DNA of 64,000 bases from Nitrospirillum viridazoti CBAmc. GTDB taxonomy: Bacteria > Pseudomonadota > Alphaproteobacteria > Azospirillales > Azospirillaceae. This document shows, in pieces, positions 25,597-34,862 of this stretch; within the stretch, counting starts at the first letter, position 1; the number at the start of each line of letters is the position of its first letter. The notes beneath the pieces are model-generated. The model was not told the DNA's origin and did no database searches. It worked only from the letters and a program-made list of their open reading frames with translations. The position numbers and the translations under genes are program-made. The stretch spans positions 1,247,501 through 1,311,500 of the forward strand of contig NZ_CP022110.1 of NCBI RefSeq assembly GCF_000730165.1, read 5' to 3'.

Positions 25597-27291
25597 TTGG
25601 ATTTGCCCGTTTCCGCTGAGAATGATGTGATCGAGACTGAAATCCTGGAAACCGCCGAGGTCGACGCGGTCGACGACGGCCGCACCACCTTTGCCGACCT
25701 TGGCCTGGCCTCCGCCCTGACCAAGGCGCTGGAAGAAGTCGGCTACCAGTACCCCACCCCCATCCAGGAACGGGCCATCCCCGTCGCCCTGGCTGGCCGC
25801 GACCTGATCGCGTCCGCCAACACCGGCACCGGCAAGACCGCGGCCTTCGTGCTGCCGGCGCTGCACCGCATGGCCACCACGCCCCGGCCGCTGAGCGCCG
25901 AGGGCCTGCAGACCTTCGGGCCCCGCCTGCTGGTGCTGACCCCCACGCGTGAGCTGGCGACCCAGGTGATGGACGCCGTCCGCGGCTATTCCAAGTACAG
26001 CCGCATCCACACCCTGGCCATCCTGGGCGGCATGCCCTACCGCCAGCAGCTGGAGATGCTGCGCCGCCGGGTCGACCTGGTGGTCGCCACTCCCGGCCGC
26101 CTGATCGACCATCTGGAGCGTGGCCGCCTGGATCTCTCCACCGTCGAGATGCTGGTGCTGGACGAGGCCGACCGCATGCTGGACATGGGCTTCCTGGAGC
26201 CCGTGGAAATGATCGCCAACGCCTGCCCGGAAAACCGCCAGACCCTGCTGTTCACCGCCACGGTGGACAAGGCCATGGTGCGCCTGGCCGGCAACCTGCT
26301 GAAGAACCCGGAGCGCGTGGACGTCGCCGGCGGCAGCGTCAACGTCAGCGCCATCGAGCAGCGCTTCCTGCGGGCCGATGGCCTGGAGCATAAGGAAAAG
26401 CTGCTGGCCCATCTGGTGGCCGACCCGTCCATGAACAAGGGCATCGTCTTCGCTGCCACCAAGCGCGACGCGGACCGTCTGGCCGACAGCCTGTCGGAGA
26501 TGGGCTACGCCGCCGCCCCGCTGCACGGCGACATGCGCCAGCAGGAGCGTAACCGCACCGTCCAGGCCCTGCGCAACGGCCGCGTCCGTCTGCTGGTGGC
26601 CACCGACGTGGCGGCCCGCGGCATCGACGTGCCGGACGTGACCCATGTCATCAACTTCGATCTGCCGCGCCAGGCCGAGGACTATGTGCACCGCATCGGC
26701 CGCACCGGCCGCGCCGGCAACACCGGCAACGCCTTCAGCCTGTACACCCGCCATGAGTGGGGCCTGGTGCGCGGCATCGAGGGCTACACCCAGACCCGCG
26801 CCATCGAACACGTCATCCCGGGCCTGGAGCCGCGTGAGATGCCCAAGCGCCCGGCCGGTGGTCCCGGCGGCGCCCCCGGCGGCCGTCCGCGCAAGTCGTT
26901 CGGCGGCCATGGCGGCGGTTTCAAGCAGGGTGGCTTCAAGCAGGGTGGCTTCGGTGGAGACCGGAAGCCGGAAGGTGGTTTCCGCGCCGACGGTCCGCGG
27001 GGCGAAGGCCCGCGCGGTGAGCGCGGCGACCGTCCGGAAGGCGGCTTCAAGAAGTTCGGTGGCCCCCGGGACGGTCATCCCCGTCCCGAAGGCCAGCACC
27101 GCCAGGACCGCCCGGCCCGCGCCCATGGCGCCGGCCACGGCGGCGGCAACGGCGGCGGGTACCACCCGCTGGATGGCGCCAAGCCGGCCCGCGATGGGGC
27201 CCGCAAGCACGGCAACGGCCCGCGCCCGGCCCGGGTGCAGGGTGAGGGCGGGACGGGGGGCTTGCGCCGCCCGCGTTCTTCCGCCAATTAA
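25597..27291 (+). CDS. DEAD-box ATP-dependent RNA helicase (RhlE-like)
   Basis: About 564 residues. All helicase motifs are present: the Q motif YPTPIQERAIP, Walker A ANTGTGKT, PTRELATQV, TPGRLIDH, DEAD in VLDEADRML, TAT (in place of SAT), ATDVAARGIDV and HRIGRTGRAG. The C-terminal 160 residues are Gly/Arg/Lys-rich, with FKQGGFKQGGFGG-type repeats typical of RNA-binding tails. It unwinds structured RNA in ribosome assembly or decay. There is no ATG before the core; TTG at 25597 preceded by AAGGAA is the best start, with GTG at 25582 an alternative. Confidence 0.9.
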   Translation: MDLPVSAENDVIETEILETAEVDAVDDGRTTFADLGLASALTKALEEVGYQYPTPIQERAIPVALAGRDLIASANTGTGKTAAFVLPALHRMATTPRPLSAEGLQTFGPRLLVLTPTRELATQVMDAVRGYSKYSRIHTLAILGGMPYRQQLEMLRRRVDLVVATPGRLIDHLERGRLDLSTVEMLVLDEADRMLDMGFLEPVEMIANACPENRQTLLFTATVDKAMVRLAGNLLKNPERVDVAGGSVNVSAIEQRFLRADGLEHKEKLLAHLVADPSMNKGIVFAATKRDADRLADSLSEMGYAAAPLHGDMRQQERNRTVQALRNGRVRLLVATDVAARGIDVPDVTHVINFDLPRQAEDYVHRIGRTGRAGNTGNAFSLYTRHEWGLVRGIEGYTQTRAIEHVIPGLEPREMPKRPAGGPGGAPGGRPRKSFGGHGGGFKQGGFKQGGFGGDRKPEGGFRADGPRGEGPRGERGDRPEGGFKKFGGPRDGHPRPEGQHRQDRPARAHGAGHGGGNGGGYHPLDGAKPARDGARKHGNGPRPARVQGEGGTGGLRRPRSSAN

Positions 27292-27307
27292 GTCCCGCGT
27301 TTGATGA

Positions 27308-27339
27308 CGGGGCCGTCCAGCACCGGACGGCCCCGTTTT
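27308..27339 (+). terminator. Rho-independent terminator of the DEAD-box gene
   Basis: An 11-bp perfect stem (27308-27318 with 27325-27335) with a 6-nt loop is followed by TTTT. It lies 17 bp after the stop. Confidence 0.88.
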
Positions 27340-27373
27340 CGCCTTTTAAGACTTCAGCCTTACGTTTGGTCCC

Positions 27374-28987
27374 ATGAGCGCGCTCCCCCAGGAAGTCCAT
27401 AACCGTCGGACGTTCGCCATCATCGCGCACCCCGACGCCGGCAAGACCACGCTGACGGAAAAGCTGCTGCTGTTCGGCGGCGCCATCCAGATGGCGGGTG
27501 CGGTGAAGGCGCGCGGCGAGCAGCGGCGCGCCCGGTCGGACTGGATGAAGGTGGAGCGGGAACGCGGCATCTCCGTCACCGCGTCGGTGATGAACTTCGA
27601 CTATGCCGACCGCACCTTCAACCTGGTGGACACGCCGGGCCACGAAGACTTTTCCGAAGACACCTATCGCACGCTGACGGCCGTCGACAGCGCGGTCATG
27701 GTCATCGACGCCGCCAAGGGCATTGAGGCGCAGACCCGCAAGCTGTTCGAGGTCTGCCGCCTGCGCAACGTGCCCATCATCACCTTCGTCAACAAGATGG
27801 ACCGCGAGGCCCGCGACCCCTTCGACCTGATGGACGAGGTGGAGCGCGACCTGCAGCTGGAGGTGACGCCCGGTTCCTGGCCCATCGGTTCCGGCCCGGA
27901 CTTCCGCGGCTGCTATGACCTGATCCGCGACCGGCTGGTCCTGCTGGACCGCCGCCAGGGCGACATCGCCAGCGAGGGCATCCAGTGCGACGGCCTGGAC
28001 GATCCCAAGCTGGATGAGCTGCTGCCCGCCGACCAGGTGGCCAAGCTGCGCGAGGACGTGGCCATGGTGCGGGAGCTATGCCCGCCCTTCGACCTGGAAA
28101 CCTATCGCGAAGGCCACCAGACCCCGGTGTTCTTCGGCAGCGCCATCAATAACTTCGGTGTGCGCGAGCTGCTGCTGGGCCTGGCCGCCTACGCGCCGTC
28201 GCCTCGGCCGCAGCAGGCCGACAGCCGCACGGTGCAGCCGGAGGAGCCCAAGGTCACCGGCTTCGTGTTCAAGGTCCAGGCCAACATGGACCCTAACCAC
28301 CGTGACCGCATCGCCTTCTTCCGCCTGTGCTCCGGCCATTTCCGCCGGGGTGTGAAGCTGAAGCACATGCGCTCGGGCAAGCTGCTGGCGGTGAACAACG
28401 CCGTGCTGTTTCTGGCCCGCGACCGGGAACTGGCGGAGGACGCCTATCCCGGCGACATCATCGGCATTCCCAACCACGGCACGCTGCGCATCGGCGACAC
28501 GCTGACCGAGGGCGAGGATCTGCGCTACACCGGCGTGCCCAGCTTCGCGCCGGAACTGCTGCAGCGCGTGAAGCTGGACGACCCCATGAAGATGAAGCAC
28601 TTGCGCAAGGCGCTGGAACACTTCGCGGAGGAGGGCGCCAGCCAGGTGTTCAAGCCGCTGATCGGTGCCGACTGGGTGGTGGGCGTGGTCGGCCCGCTGC
28701 AGTTCGAGGTGCTGGCCGCCCGCATCGATGCCGAATACGATATCAAGGCCAAGTTCGAATCATGTGGGTATGATTCGGCCCGCTGGATCGAATGCGATGA
28801 CCCGGTGGTGCTGAAGTCCTTCCTGGACAGCAACCGCTCCGCCCTGGCGGAGGATCACGACGGGGCCCTGGTCTTCCTGGCGCGCAACGGCTGGCAGTTG
28901 AACCGCGCGCAGGAAGATTATCCCAAGATCCGCTTCCAGAAGACACGTGAGCAGAACCGCGCCGTCACCACCTCCGCCCTCGGGTGA
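27374..28987 (+). CDS. prfC: peptide chain release factor 3
   Basis: A 537-residue translational GTPase matching RF3, which removes RF1/RF2 from the ribosome after peptide release. The G domain has AHPDAGKTT (G1), RGISVT (G2), DTPGHEDF (G3) and NKMDRE (G4). RF3-specific segments include GAIQMAGAVKARGEQRRARS near the start and the C-terminal EVLAARIDAEYDIKAKFESC. It is a single gene after the helicase terminator. Full length. Confidence 0.96.
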   Translation: MSALPQEVHNRRTFAIIAHPDAGKTTLTEKLLLFGGAIQMAGAVKARGEQRRARSDWMKVERERGISVTASVMNFDYADRTFNLVDTPGHEDFSEDTYRTLTAVDSAVMVIDAAKGIEAQTRKLFEVCRLRNVPIITFVNKMDREARDPFDLMDEVERDLQLEVTPGSWPIGSGPDFRGCYDLIRDRLVLLDRRQGDIASEGIQCDGLDDPKLDELLPADQVAKLREDVAMVRELCPPFDLETYREGHQTPVFFGSAINNFGVRELLLGLAAYAPSPRPQQADSRTVQPEEPKVTGFVFKVQANMDPNHRDRIAFFRLCSGHFRRGVKLKHMRSGKLLAVNNAVLFLARDRELAEDAYPGDIIGIPNHGTLRIGDTLTEGEDLRYTGVPSFAPELLQRVKLDDPMKMKHLRKALEHFAEEGASQVFKPLIGADWVVGVVGPLQFEVLAARIDAEYDIKAKFESCGYDSARWIECDDPVVLKSFLDSNRSALAEDHDGALVFLARNGWQLNRAQEDYPKIRFQKTREQNRAVTTSALG

Positions 28988-29123
28988 TGGTGGCGCCCTG
29001 CGCTTGAGGACGAAGCCCTTATCCTAAAAGGACGAAATGGCGCATCCGCCGGATGGCGCGATGACAGGGCCGCGTCCTGGGCGGTATCATCCCTGCCGAA
29101 GATGGTAAGTCGGAAGGCGTGAC

Positions 29124-30524
29124 ATGTCGGGTTCTTCCCGATCATCGGGTTTCTTGGCGGGTGCCGGGCTGTCGCGGCGCGGCCTGGTTGGCGGCCTGGC
29201 GCTGGCGCCCTTGCTGACGGGCGGCCTGCCCGGCTTGGCGGGAGCGGTAGCCAGCCGTCCAGCACCCATCCGTCCCGGCCGCACGGTGGTGGTCATCGGG
29301 GCCGGGCTGGCCGGGCTGGCCGCCGCCAGCGTCCTGCGCCAGGCCGGGGCGGAGGTCACCGTGCTGGAGGCCCGCGGCCGCGCGGGCGGCAGGGCCTGGA
29401 CGGAGTCCAAGCCCTTCGGTTTCCCCTACGATATCGGCTGCGGCTCGCTGGAGGCCACAGCCGACAACCCCCTGCGCCGCCTGCTGGATGAGCGGGGCAT
29501 GGAAACCGTGCCGGACGACGGCGCCGACGACCTGCTGTTCTTCGACACCAAGGAGGCCGACGCCGACACCGACGCGGCGGCCGCCGACGCCATCGACCGG
29601 CTGGAGCGGGCGGTGAAGGAGGCCGGCCGCGCCCAGATCGACCGCTCGGCCGCCGAACTGGTGCCTGACCTGGGGAACCTGGGCCAATTGGCCACCGCCC
29701 TGGTGGGGCCCCTGGACTTCGGCGTCGAGCTCAAGGACCTGTCCAGCCTCGACGCGGCACGCCGACCGGACGCGGAAGCGGCGCTGTGGTTTCCGCGGGG
29801 CATCGGCACCGCCGTCGCCAGCCTGGCCAAGGATATGGCACGCGACGTCAAGATCACCCTGTCCAGCCCCGTCAGCCGCATCGATTGGTCGGGCAGCGGC
29901 GTGCGGGTCACCACGCCCAAAGGCGTGGTCAGCGCCGATGCCGCCATCATCACCGTGCCCATTTCGGTGCTGGCCTCCGGCGGCGTCACCTTCGACCCGC
30001 CCTTGCCGGAGGGGGTGCGCACCGCCTTCGACGGGCTGACCACCGGCTTGGTCAACCGCATCGCCCTGGGCTACAAGCCCGACAGCCTGGACTGCGACCC
30101 CTTCACCGCCCTGGACCAGGTGCGCGGCGACGGCCGTGTGCTGGATTTGTGCCTGCGGCCCTTCGGCCGGGAATTGGCCATCGCCACGGTGGGCGGCGAC
30201 CTGGCCCGACAGCTGGAGGCGGCCAAGGACCAGGAAGCGGTGGATCTGGTGCGCGACGCGGTGGCCGACGTCTTCGGATCGCTCACCCGCCGGCAGGCCA
30301 CCGCCTGGCACGTCAGCCGCTGGGGCGCCGACCCTTATTCCCTGGGCGCCATGACCGCGGCCAAGCCGGGCCATGCTGAGGCGCGCCGCATCCTGTCGGA
30401 ACCCGTGGGCGACCGGCTGTGCTTCGCCGGTGAGGCCTGTTCGCTCACCTGGCCCGGCTGGCTGCCGGGGGCCTATGAGACGGGGGTGGCCGCCGCCCAG
30501 CGCGTGCTGGCCCTGCCGTCATGA
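29124..30524 (+). CDS. FAD-dependent amine oxidase family protein
   Basis: A 466-residue flavoprotein. The N-terminus is Tat-like (SRRGLVGGLALAPLLTGGLP), suggesting export of the folded, FAD-loaded enzyme. The dinucleotide fold follows: VVVIGAGLAGLAAASVLRQA with VLEARGRAGGRAWT. The C-terminus ends in the FAD-contacting LCFAGEACSLTWPGWLPGAY, as in flavin monoamine oxidases. Substrate could be an amine or amino acid. The stop overlaps the VOC gene (ATGA), so the two are coupled. Confidence 0.88.
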   Translation: MSGSSRSSGFLAGAGLSRRGLVGGLALAPLLTGGLPGLAGAVASRPAPIRPGRTVVVIGAGLAGLAAASVLRQAGAEVTVLEARGRAGGRAWTESKPFGFPYDIGCGSLEATADNPLRRLLDERGMETVPDDGADDLLFFDTKEADADTDAAAADAIDRLERAVKEAGRAQIDRSAAELVPDLGNLGQLATALVGPLDFGVELKDLSSLDAARRPDAEAALWFPRGIGTAVASLAKDMARDVKITLSSPVSRIDWSGSGVRVTTPKGVVSADAAIITVPISVLASGGVTFDPPLPEGVRTAFDGLTTGLVNRIALGYKPDSLDCDPFTALDQVRGDGRVLDLCLRPFGRELAIATVGGDLARQLEAAKDQEAVDLVRDAVADVFGSLTRRQATAWHVSRWGADPYSLGAMTAAKPGHAEARRILSEPVGDRLCFAGEACSLTWPGWLPGAYETGVAAAQRVLALPS

Positions 30525-30913
30525 CCGGGCGGGCCGTCCTGAACGGGATGGCGCCGTTCTTCATCGTGCGCGGCGTGGAGGCGTCAGCCGCCTTTTACCG
30601 CGACGCGCTGGGCTTCACGGTCACGCATCTGGCACCGGAGGAGGCGCCCTTTTTCGCCATCGTCGCGCGCGACGGCGCCATGCTGTTCCTGAAGTCGGTG
30701 GGGGTGGCGCCGCTGCCCAATCCCGCCCGCGCCGCGGACGCGCGGTGGGACTCGTACGTCAACACCGACGAACCGGATGCCCTGGCCATTGAATTCCAGG
30801 CGCGCGGCGTCGTCTTTTCCGTGCCCTTGCAAGACACGGACGATGGCCTGCGTGGCTTTGAGCTGAGGGATCCCGACGGCTACACCCTGTTTTTCGGCCG
30901 TCCCCGCAGCTGA
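30521..30913 (+). CDS. VOC-family (glyoxalase/bleomycin-resistance fold) protein
   Basis: A 130-residue single VOC module. It opens with PFFIVRGVEASAAFYRDALG and closes with GFELRDPDGYTLFFGRP, where the Glu of FELRDPDG is a usual metal ligand. Members are lyases, dioxygenases or antibiotic-binding proteins; none is favoured. It is translationally coupled to the amine oxidase, so it may act on that enzyme's product. Confidence 0.85.
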   Translation: MTGRAVLNGMAPFFIVRGVEASAAFYRDALGFTVTHLAPEEAPFFAIVARDGAMLFLKSVGVAPLPNPARAADARWDSYVNTDEPDALAIEFQARGVVFSVPLQDTDDGLRGFELRDPDGYTLFFGRPRS

Positions 30914-31069
30914 GGGGGGAGCGAGGCGGGGCGCCTTCCCCCGATTTTGTTGAAAGGAAGGGTTAACGCCTTCATGATTATATGAACCTGCCCCGTACTG
31001 GGGCGGGACGGTGGGCCCTACCCGGACGGTGTTCGAACGGGGCCCGGTGCACGAGCGTTGCGGGGTAGC

Positions 31070-31606
31070 ATGACGGCCATCGAAACGGATGGTGGGGGCG
31101 AACAGGAACTGCCGCGAAAGAAATTCAGCGGCAAGAAGATCGTCATGTTCGTGGTGGTGCCGCTGCTGCTCATAGCACTCATTGCCGGCGGCCTGATCTT
31201 CAGCGGCCTGCTGGACGGCCTGCTGGGCAAGAAGAAGGCGGAGGAGGCGGAGGAAAAGCCCGCCGCCGCGGAGGAGGCGTTCGATCCCAAGGCGCCCCCG
31301 GTGTTCTTCCCGCTGGGCGAATTGCTGATCAACCTGCAGACCAATGAGCGCCGTCCGGCCTTCCTGAAGCTGAAGATCCAACTGGAGATCTATAAGGAAG
31401 AGGACCGGCCCAAGCTGACCCTGGCCACGCCGCGCATCGTCGACACCTTCCAGACCTATCTGCGGGAGCTGCGGCTGGACGATCTGAAGGGATCCGCCGG
31501 CATCTACCGCCTGCGCGAGGAGTTGCTGCAGCGGGTAAACGCGTCGGCCGCCCCGGTGCGGGTGAGGGACGTGCTGTTTGAGGAAATTCTGGTACAATCA
31601 CAGTGA
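31070..31606 (+). CDS. fliL: flagellar basal body-associated protein FliL
   Basis: A 178-residue single-pass inner membrane protein. It has a short cytoplasmic start (EQELPRKKFSGKKIV), a helix at about 27-48 (MFVVVPLLLIALIAGGLIF), a Lys/Glu-rich linker, then the periplasmic FliL domain (PPVFFPLGELLINLQT, ending RVRDVLFEEILVQ). FliL surrounds the stator units and helps torque generation. ATG at 31070 preferred over a TTG 12 nt earlier. It opens the flagellar cluster; fliM follows after 221 bp. Confidence 0.9.
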   Translation: MTAIETDGGGEQELPRKKFSGKKIVMFVVVPLLLIALIAGGLIFSGLLDGLLGKKKAEEAEEKPAAAEEAFDPKAPPVFFPLGELLINLQTNERRPAFLKLKIQLEIYKEEDRPKLTLATPRIVDTFQTYLRELRLDDLKGSAGIYRLREELLQRVNASAAPVRVRDVLFEEILVQSQ

Positions 31607-31680
31607 GATGAGACGGGGCCTTAAACGGCCGTGTCACCGTTTGGGTGATTGGGGTTTGAGTGGTTGGGGCGCCGGCTTCC

Positions 31681-31695
31681 TGGCATGGATGTTGC
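31681..31695 (+). promoter_or_regulatory. sigma-54 (RpoN) promoter before fliM
   Basis: TGGC-ATGGATG-TTGC matches the -24/-12 consensus, with GG and GC separated by 10 bp. It lies in the 221-bp fliL-fliM spacer, 133 bp before the fliM start. Expression from it would need RpoN and an enhancer-binding regulator. Confidence 0.65.
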
Positions 31696-31827
31696 CGCCC
31701 GCTGATCGTAATATGGCCTGGTACGTGCATGTTTCTGAACATTCGGCGCCCCGCCTGGTTTCCTGATGGGTGGTTCTTGGGGGGCCGGGGCCCCGCATGC
31801 GCGTTTTGGACGCTGGAGCGCTGACCG

Positions 31828-32907
31828 ATGCCGGATCCGCAGGAGCTGAGTGAAGAGGAACGCATGGCCGCCGAATGGGCGGCCTTGGCGGACGAGGGCG
31901 CCGGCGACAGTGGCTTTGGCGACATGGGCGGCGGGGCCACCCGCGTCCTGAACCAGGATGAAATCGACAGCCTGCTGGGCTTCGACAAGGATGGCGCCGG
32001 CGACGGCGACAATTCCGGCATCATGGCGCTGGTCAACTCGGCGCTGGTCAACTACGAACGCCTTCCCATGCTGGAGGTGGTGTTCGACCGCCTGGTCCGC
32101 ATGATGTCGACCTCCCTGCGCAACTTCACTTCCGACAACGTGGAAGTCAGCCTGGACCAGATCTCCTCGGTCCGTTTCGGCGACTATCTCAATTCCATTC
32201 CGCTGCCCGCCATGCTGGCCGTCTGCAAGGCGGAGGAATGGGACAACTATGGCCTGATGGTCATCGATTCGGCGCTGATCTACTCCATTGTCGACGTGCT
32301 GTTGGGCGGCCGGCGCGGCACGGCGGCCATGCGCATCGAGGGCCGCCCCTACACCACCATCGAGCGCAACCTGGTGGAGCGCATGGTGCACGTGGTGCTG
32401 TCCGACCTGTCGGCCGCCTTCGACCCCCTGTCGCCCGTCACCTTCCGTTTCGACCGGCTGGAAACCAACCCGCGTTTCGCCACCATCGCCCGCCAGGCCA
32501 ACGCCGCCGTGCTGGTGAAGCTGCGCATCGACATGGAGGATCGCGGCGGCCGCCTGGAACTGCTGATCCCCTACGCCACCCTGGAACCCGTGCGCGAACT
32601 GCTGCTGCAGATGTTCATGGGTGAAAAGTTCGGTCGCGACAGCATCTGGGAAACCCACTTGGCCAGCGAGCTGTGGATGACCGACGTGCACCTGTCGGCG
32701 GTGCTGGATGAGATCACGCTGTCGCTCTACGACGTGCTGAACTGGAAGGTGGGGTCGCGCGTGCTGCTGAACGTGGCGCCGGATGACACCATCGAGCTGC
32801 GGTGCGGCGACGTGCCCATGTTCCTGGGCCGCATGGGGCGCAAGGGCGGCAACATCGCGGTCCGCATCGACCGTGAGGCGCCCAAGCCGGAGACCGCGCC
32901 GACATGA
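31828..32907 (+). CDS. fliM: flagellar motor switch protein FliM
   Basis: A 359-residue switch protein linking CheY~P binding to rotor reversal. The CheY-binding peptide LNQDEIDSLLG is at about 41-51 rather than at the very N-terminus, because of an acidic 38-residue extension. The middle domain follows (LEVVFDRLVRMMSTSLRNFT; DYLNSIPLPAML; GGRRG), and the C-terminal FliN-like domain ends GRKGGNIAVRI. Its stop overlaps the DUF6468 gene (ATGA). fliG and fliN are not in this window. Confidence 0.95.
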   Translation: MPDPQELSEEERMAAEWAALADEGAGDSGFGDMGGGATRVLNQDEIDSLLGFDKDGAGDGDNSGIMALVNSALVNYERLPMLEVVFDRLVRMMSTSLRNFTSDNVEVSLDQISSVRFGDYLNSIPLPAMLAVCKAEEWDNYGLMVIDSALIYSIVDVLLGGRRGTAAMRIEGRPYTTIERNLVERMVHVVLSDLSAAFDPLSPVTFRFDRLETNPRFATIARQANAAVLVKLRIDMEDRGGRLELLIPYATLEPVRELLLQMFMGEKFGRDSIWETHLASELWMTDVHLSAVLDEITLSLYDVLNWKVGSRVLLNVAPDDTIELRCGDVPMFLGRMGRKGGNIAVRIDREAPKPETAPT

Positions 32908-33841
32908 GCCTGACCATCCTGCTTTCCCTGGCCTTGGATGTGGTGGTCGGCGGCCTGTTGGTCGCCACCATCGTTTACGCCCTGCGCCTGAACCGCCAGA
33001 TCGCCCAGCTGCGCGACAGCCGGGGCGAGATGGAGGCCCTGGTGCGGGAGTTCAGCGAGGCCACGGCCCAGGCCGATGCCGGGGTGAAGGGCATGCGCAA
33101 GGCCGCCGCCGAGTCAGGCGAGGCGCTGCAATACCTGATCGGCCGCGCCGACAAGATGCGAGAAGAGCTGGAGCAGATGACCCAGGCGGCCGACGCCCTG
33201 GCTGCGCGCCTTGAGGGCGCCGCCGGACGGGCCCGCGCCAACGCCGCGCCACCGGAGCCGGCGCGCGACAGCCGGCCCGAACCCCGCGACCTGCCCCGGG
33301 CGGAAGCCCTGCGCGGCAGCGTCGCCAGCGGGGGCATGGCCAGTGGGGGCATGGTGGGCGGCGTGAACGGCCACCGGTCCGAGGCGCCGCGCGCCGCCGG
33401 CATTCGCCCAGATGGCATCCGCCCCGACCCGCGCCCGCTGCCGGCACGGCTGGGGGGGAGCGTGGCGGTCCGGAACGGCCCGCTGAACGCTCCATCGCCG
33501 AACGCCAGCTGGCCGAACGCATGGCGGCGGAACGCCAGATCGCCGAGCGGCAAATGGCCGAACGTCTGGCCGGGGAACGGGCCGCCGGCGACCCATTGAG
33601 TGGTGGGCGCATGCCCGAACGCGCCCCTCGGCCCGAGCGGCCGGGCGACCGCTATGACAACGATGCCGGCCTGGATGACAACCGCCCCGCGCCGCGCCCG
33701 GCGCCCGCGCGCCTGCCAGCACCGGGTGCCGCCGCCGCCGGGGGCGAGGCCGCCGGCAGCCAGGCGGGAGGCACCCTGCCCGAGGCCCGCTCGCGCGCGG
33801 AGCGTGAATTGCTCCAGGCCTTGGAGAACATGCGTCAATGA
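32904..33841 (+). pseudogene. DUF6468 flagellar-cluster protein, frameshifted at a G7 tract
   Basis: The frame opened at 32904 encodes an N-terminal membrane helix (LTILLSLALDVVVGGLLVAT) and a coiled coil (about 28-105), but after 33458 turns into non-coding-looking sequence and stops at 33599. One added G in the seven-G run at 33452-33458 would join it to the next frame. That frame reads ERSIAERQLAERMAAERQIA and ends RAERELLQALENMRQ at 33841, overlapping motE by 4 nt. The join makes a coherent protein of about 312 residues. The break is either a sequencing error or a real or phase-variable frameshift. Its role is probably flagellar, by context. Confidence 0.75.
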
Positions 33842-34779
33842 CGGCTGAACCTTCGGCTCCCCGGCAAGGCCGGCCCACGGCTGCCTCAGGAGCAACCCTC
33901 ACCGGGGCCGTCCCCAAGGCCGTCGCCCCCCAAGCGCCCCGGACCCAGCGTCCGGCGCCGGCGGGGACGCGCCCCGCGGGGACGCGCGCGCCTGCGGGCA
34001 AGGGTGGCCGCGTGGCCAGGAAGGACGAGGCCCCCAAGGTTCCGCTGTGGCGCCGCCTGCGCGTGCGCCTGCTGCCGGTCACGATCTTCGCCGCCGTGCT
34101 GCTGCTGGGGGCGCGGGCGGGGGACATGTGGTGGACGCTGACCGTGGGCGCCGCGCCGCCCGACGTGCCAGCCGCCAAGGCGCAGAGCCCAGCGCCGGAG
34201 AAGCCCGCCTCGCAAACGCCCGCTGGCCAGACGCCCGCCGCCGCCCCGGCGAAGCCGGCGGAAGCCCCGGCCGCCAAGCCTGCCGAGGGCGCCGCAAAAG
34301 GCGAGGCCAAGGCGGAGGGCGGCAAGCCCGAGCCTTCCGGCAGCCCCACCGACGGCCAGACGTTCACGCCCAAGGATGTGGAGCTGCTGCAGCGCCTGGC
34401 GGAACGGCGCGAGGCCCTGGACAGCCGCGAGCGCGACCTGGACCAGCGCGAGGCCATGCTGCAGGTGGCAACCCAGCGGCTGGACCAGAAGCTGGCGGAG
34501 ATGCAGGCGCTGAAAAAGCAGCTGGACGGCCTGGTCAACCAGGTCAACGCCGACCAGGCGCAGCAGTTGGACAGCCTGGTGAAGATTTACGAGACGATGA
34601 AGCCGGCCGAGGCCGCCCGCATCTTCGAGGCCATGGATGACAAGGTGCTGCTGAACGTGATCAGCCGCATGAAGGAAGCCAAGGCGGCCCCGGTGCTGGC
34701 CGCCATGACGCCCAAGCGGGCGGAGCAGGTGACCACCATGCTGGCTGATCGCAAACGACTGCCCAGCGTGCCGCAATGA
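33838..34779 (+). CDS. motE: MotE-family protein (MgtE N-like domain)
   Basis: A 313-residue protein with a basic Pro-rich cytoplasmic start, one membrane helix (about 77-96; RLLPVTIFAAVLLLGARAGD) and a Pro/Ala/Lys linker. A coiled coil follows (about 190-250; ALDSRERDLDQREAML), then a C-terminal MgtE-N-like domain (IYETMKPAEAARIFEAMDDK). In rhizobia MotE is a periplasmic chaperone of MotC and is needed for motility. It overlaps the DUF6468 gene and precedes cheZ. Confidence 0.82.
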   Translation: MTAEPSAPRQGRPTAASGATLTGAVPKAVAPQAPRTQRPAPAGTRPAGTRAPAGKGGRVARKDEAPKVPLWRRLRVRLLPVTIFAAVLLLGARAGDMWWTLTVGAAPPDVPAAKAQSPAPEKPASQTPAGQTPAAAPAKPAEAPAAKPAEGAAKGEAKAEGGKPEPSGSPTDGQTFTPKDVELLQRLAERREALDSRERDLDQREAMLQVATQRLDQKLAEMQALKKQLDGLVNQVNADQAQQLDSLVKIYETMKPAEAARIFEAMDDKVLLNVISRMKEAKAAPVLAAMTPKRAEQVTTMLADRKRLPSVPQ

Positions 34780-34862
34780 GCGCGCCCGCCAACCGCACTC
34801 AACCCCAACCCAGCTGCCACCAGGCCCGATAACCGGCCCCATTTGACGAGACGAGAGCCGCC

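Noticed and set aside
29050-29062. Short imperfect inverted repeat GCGCATCC/GGATGGCGC after prfC
   Set aside because: The stem is interrupted and no T run follows, so it is not called as a terminator.
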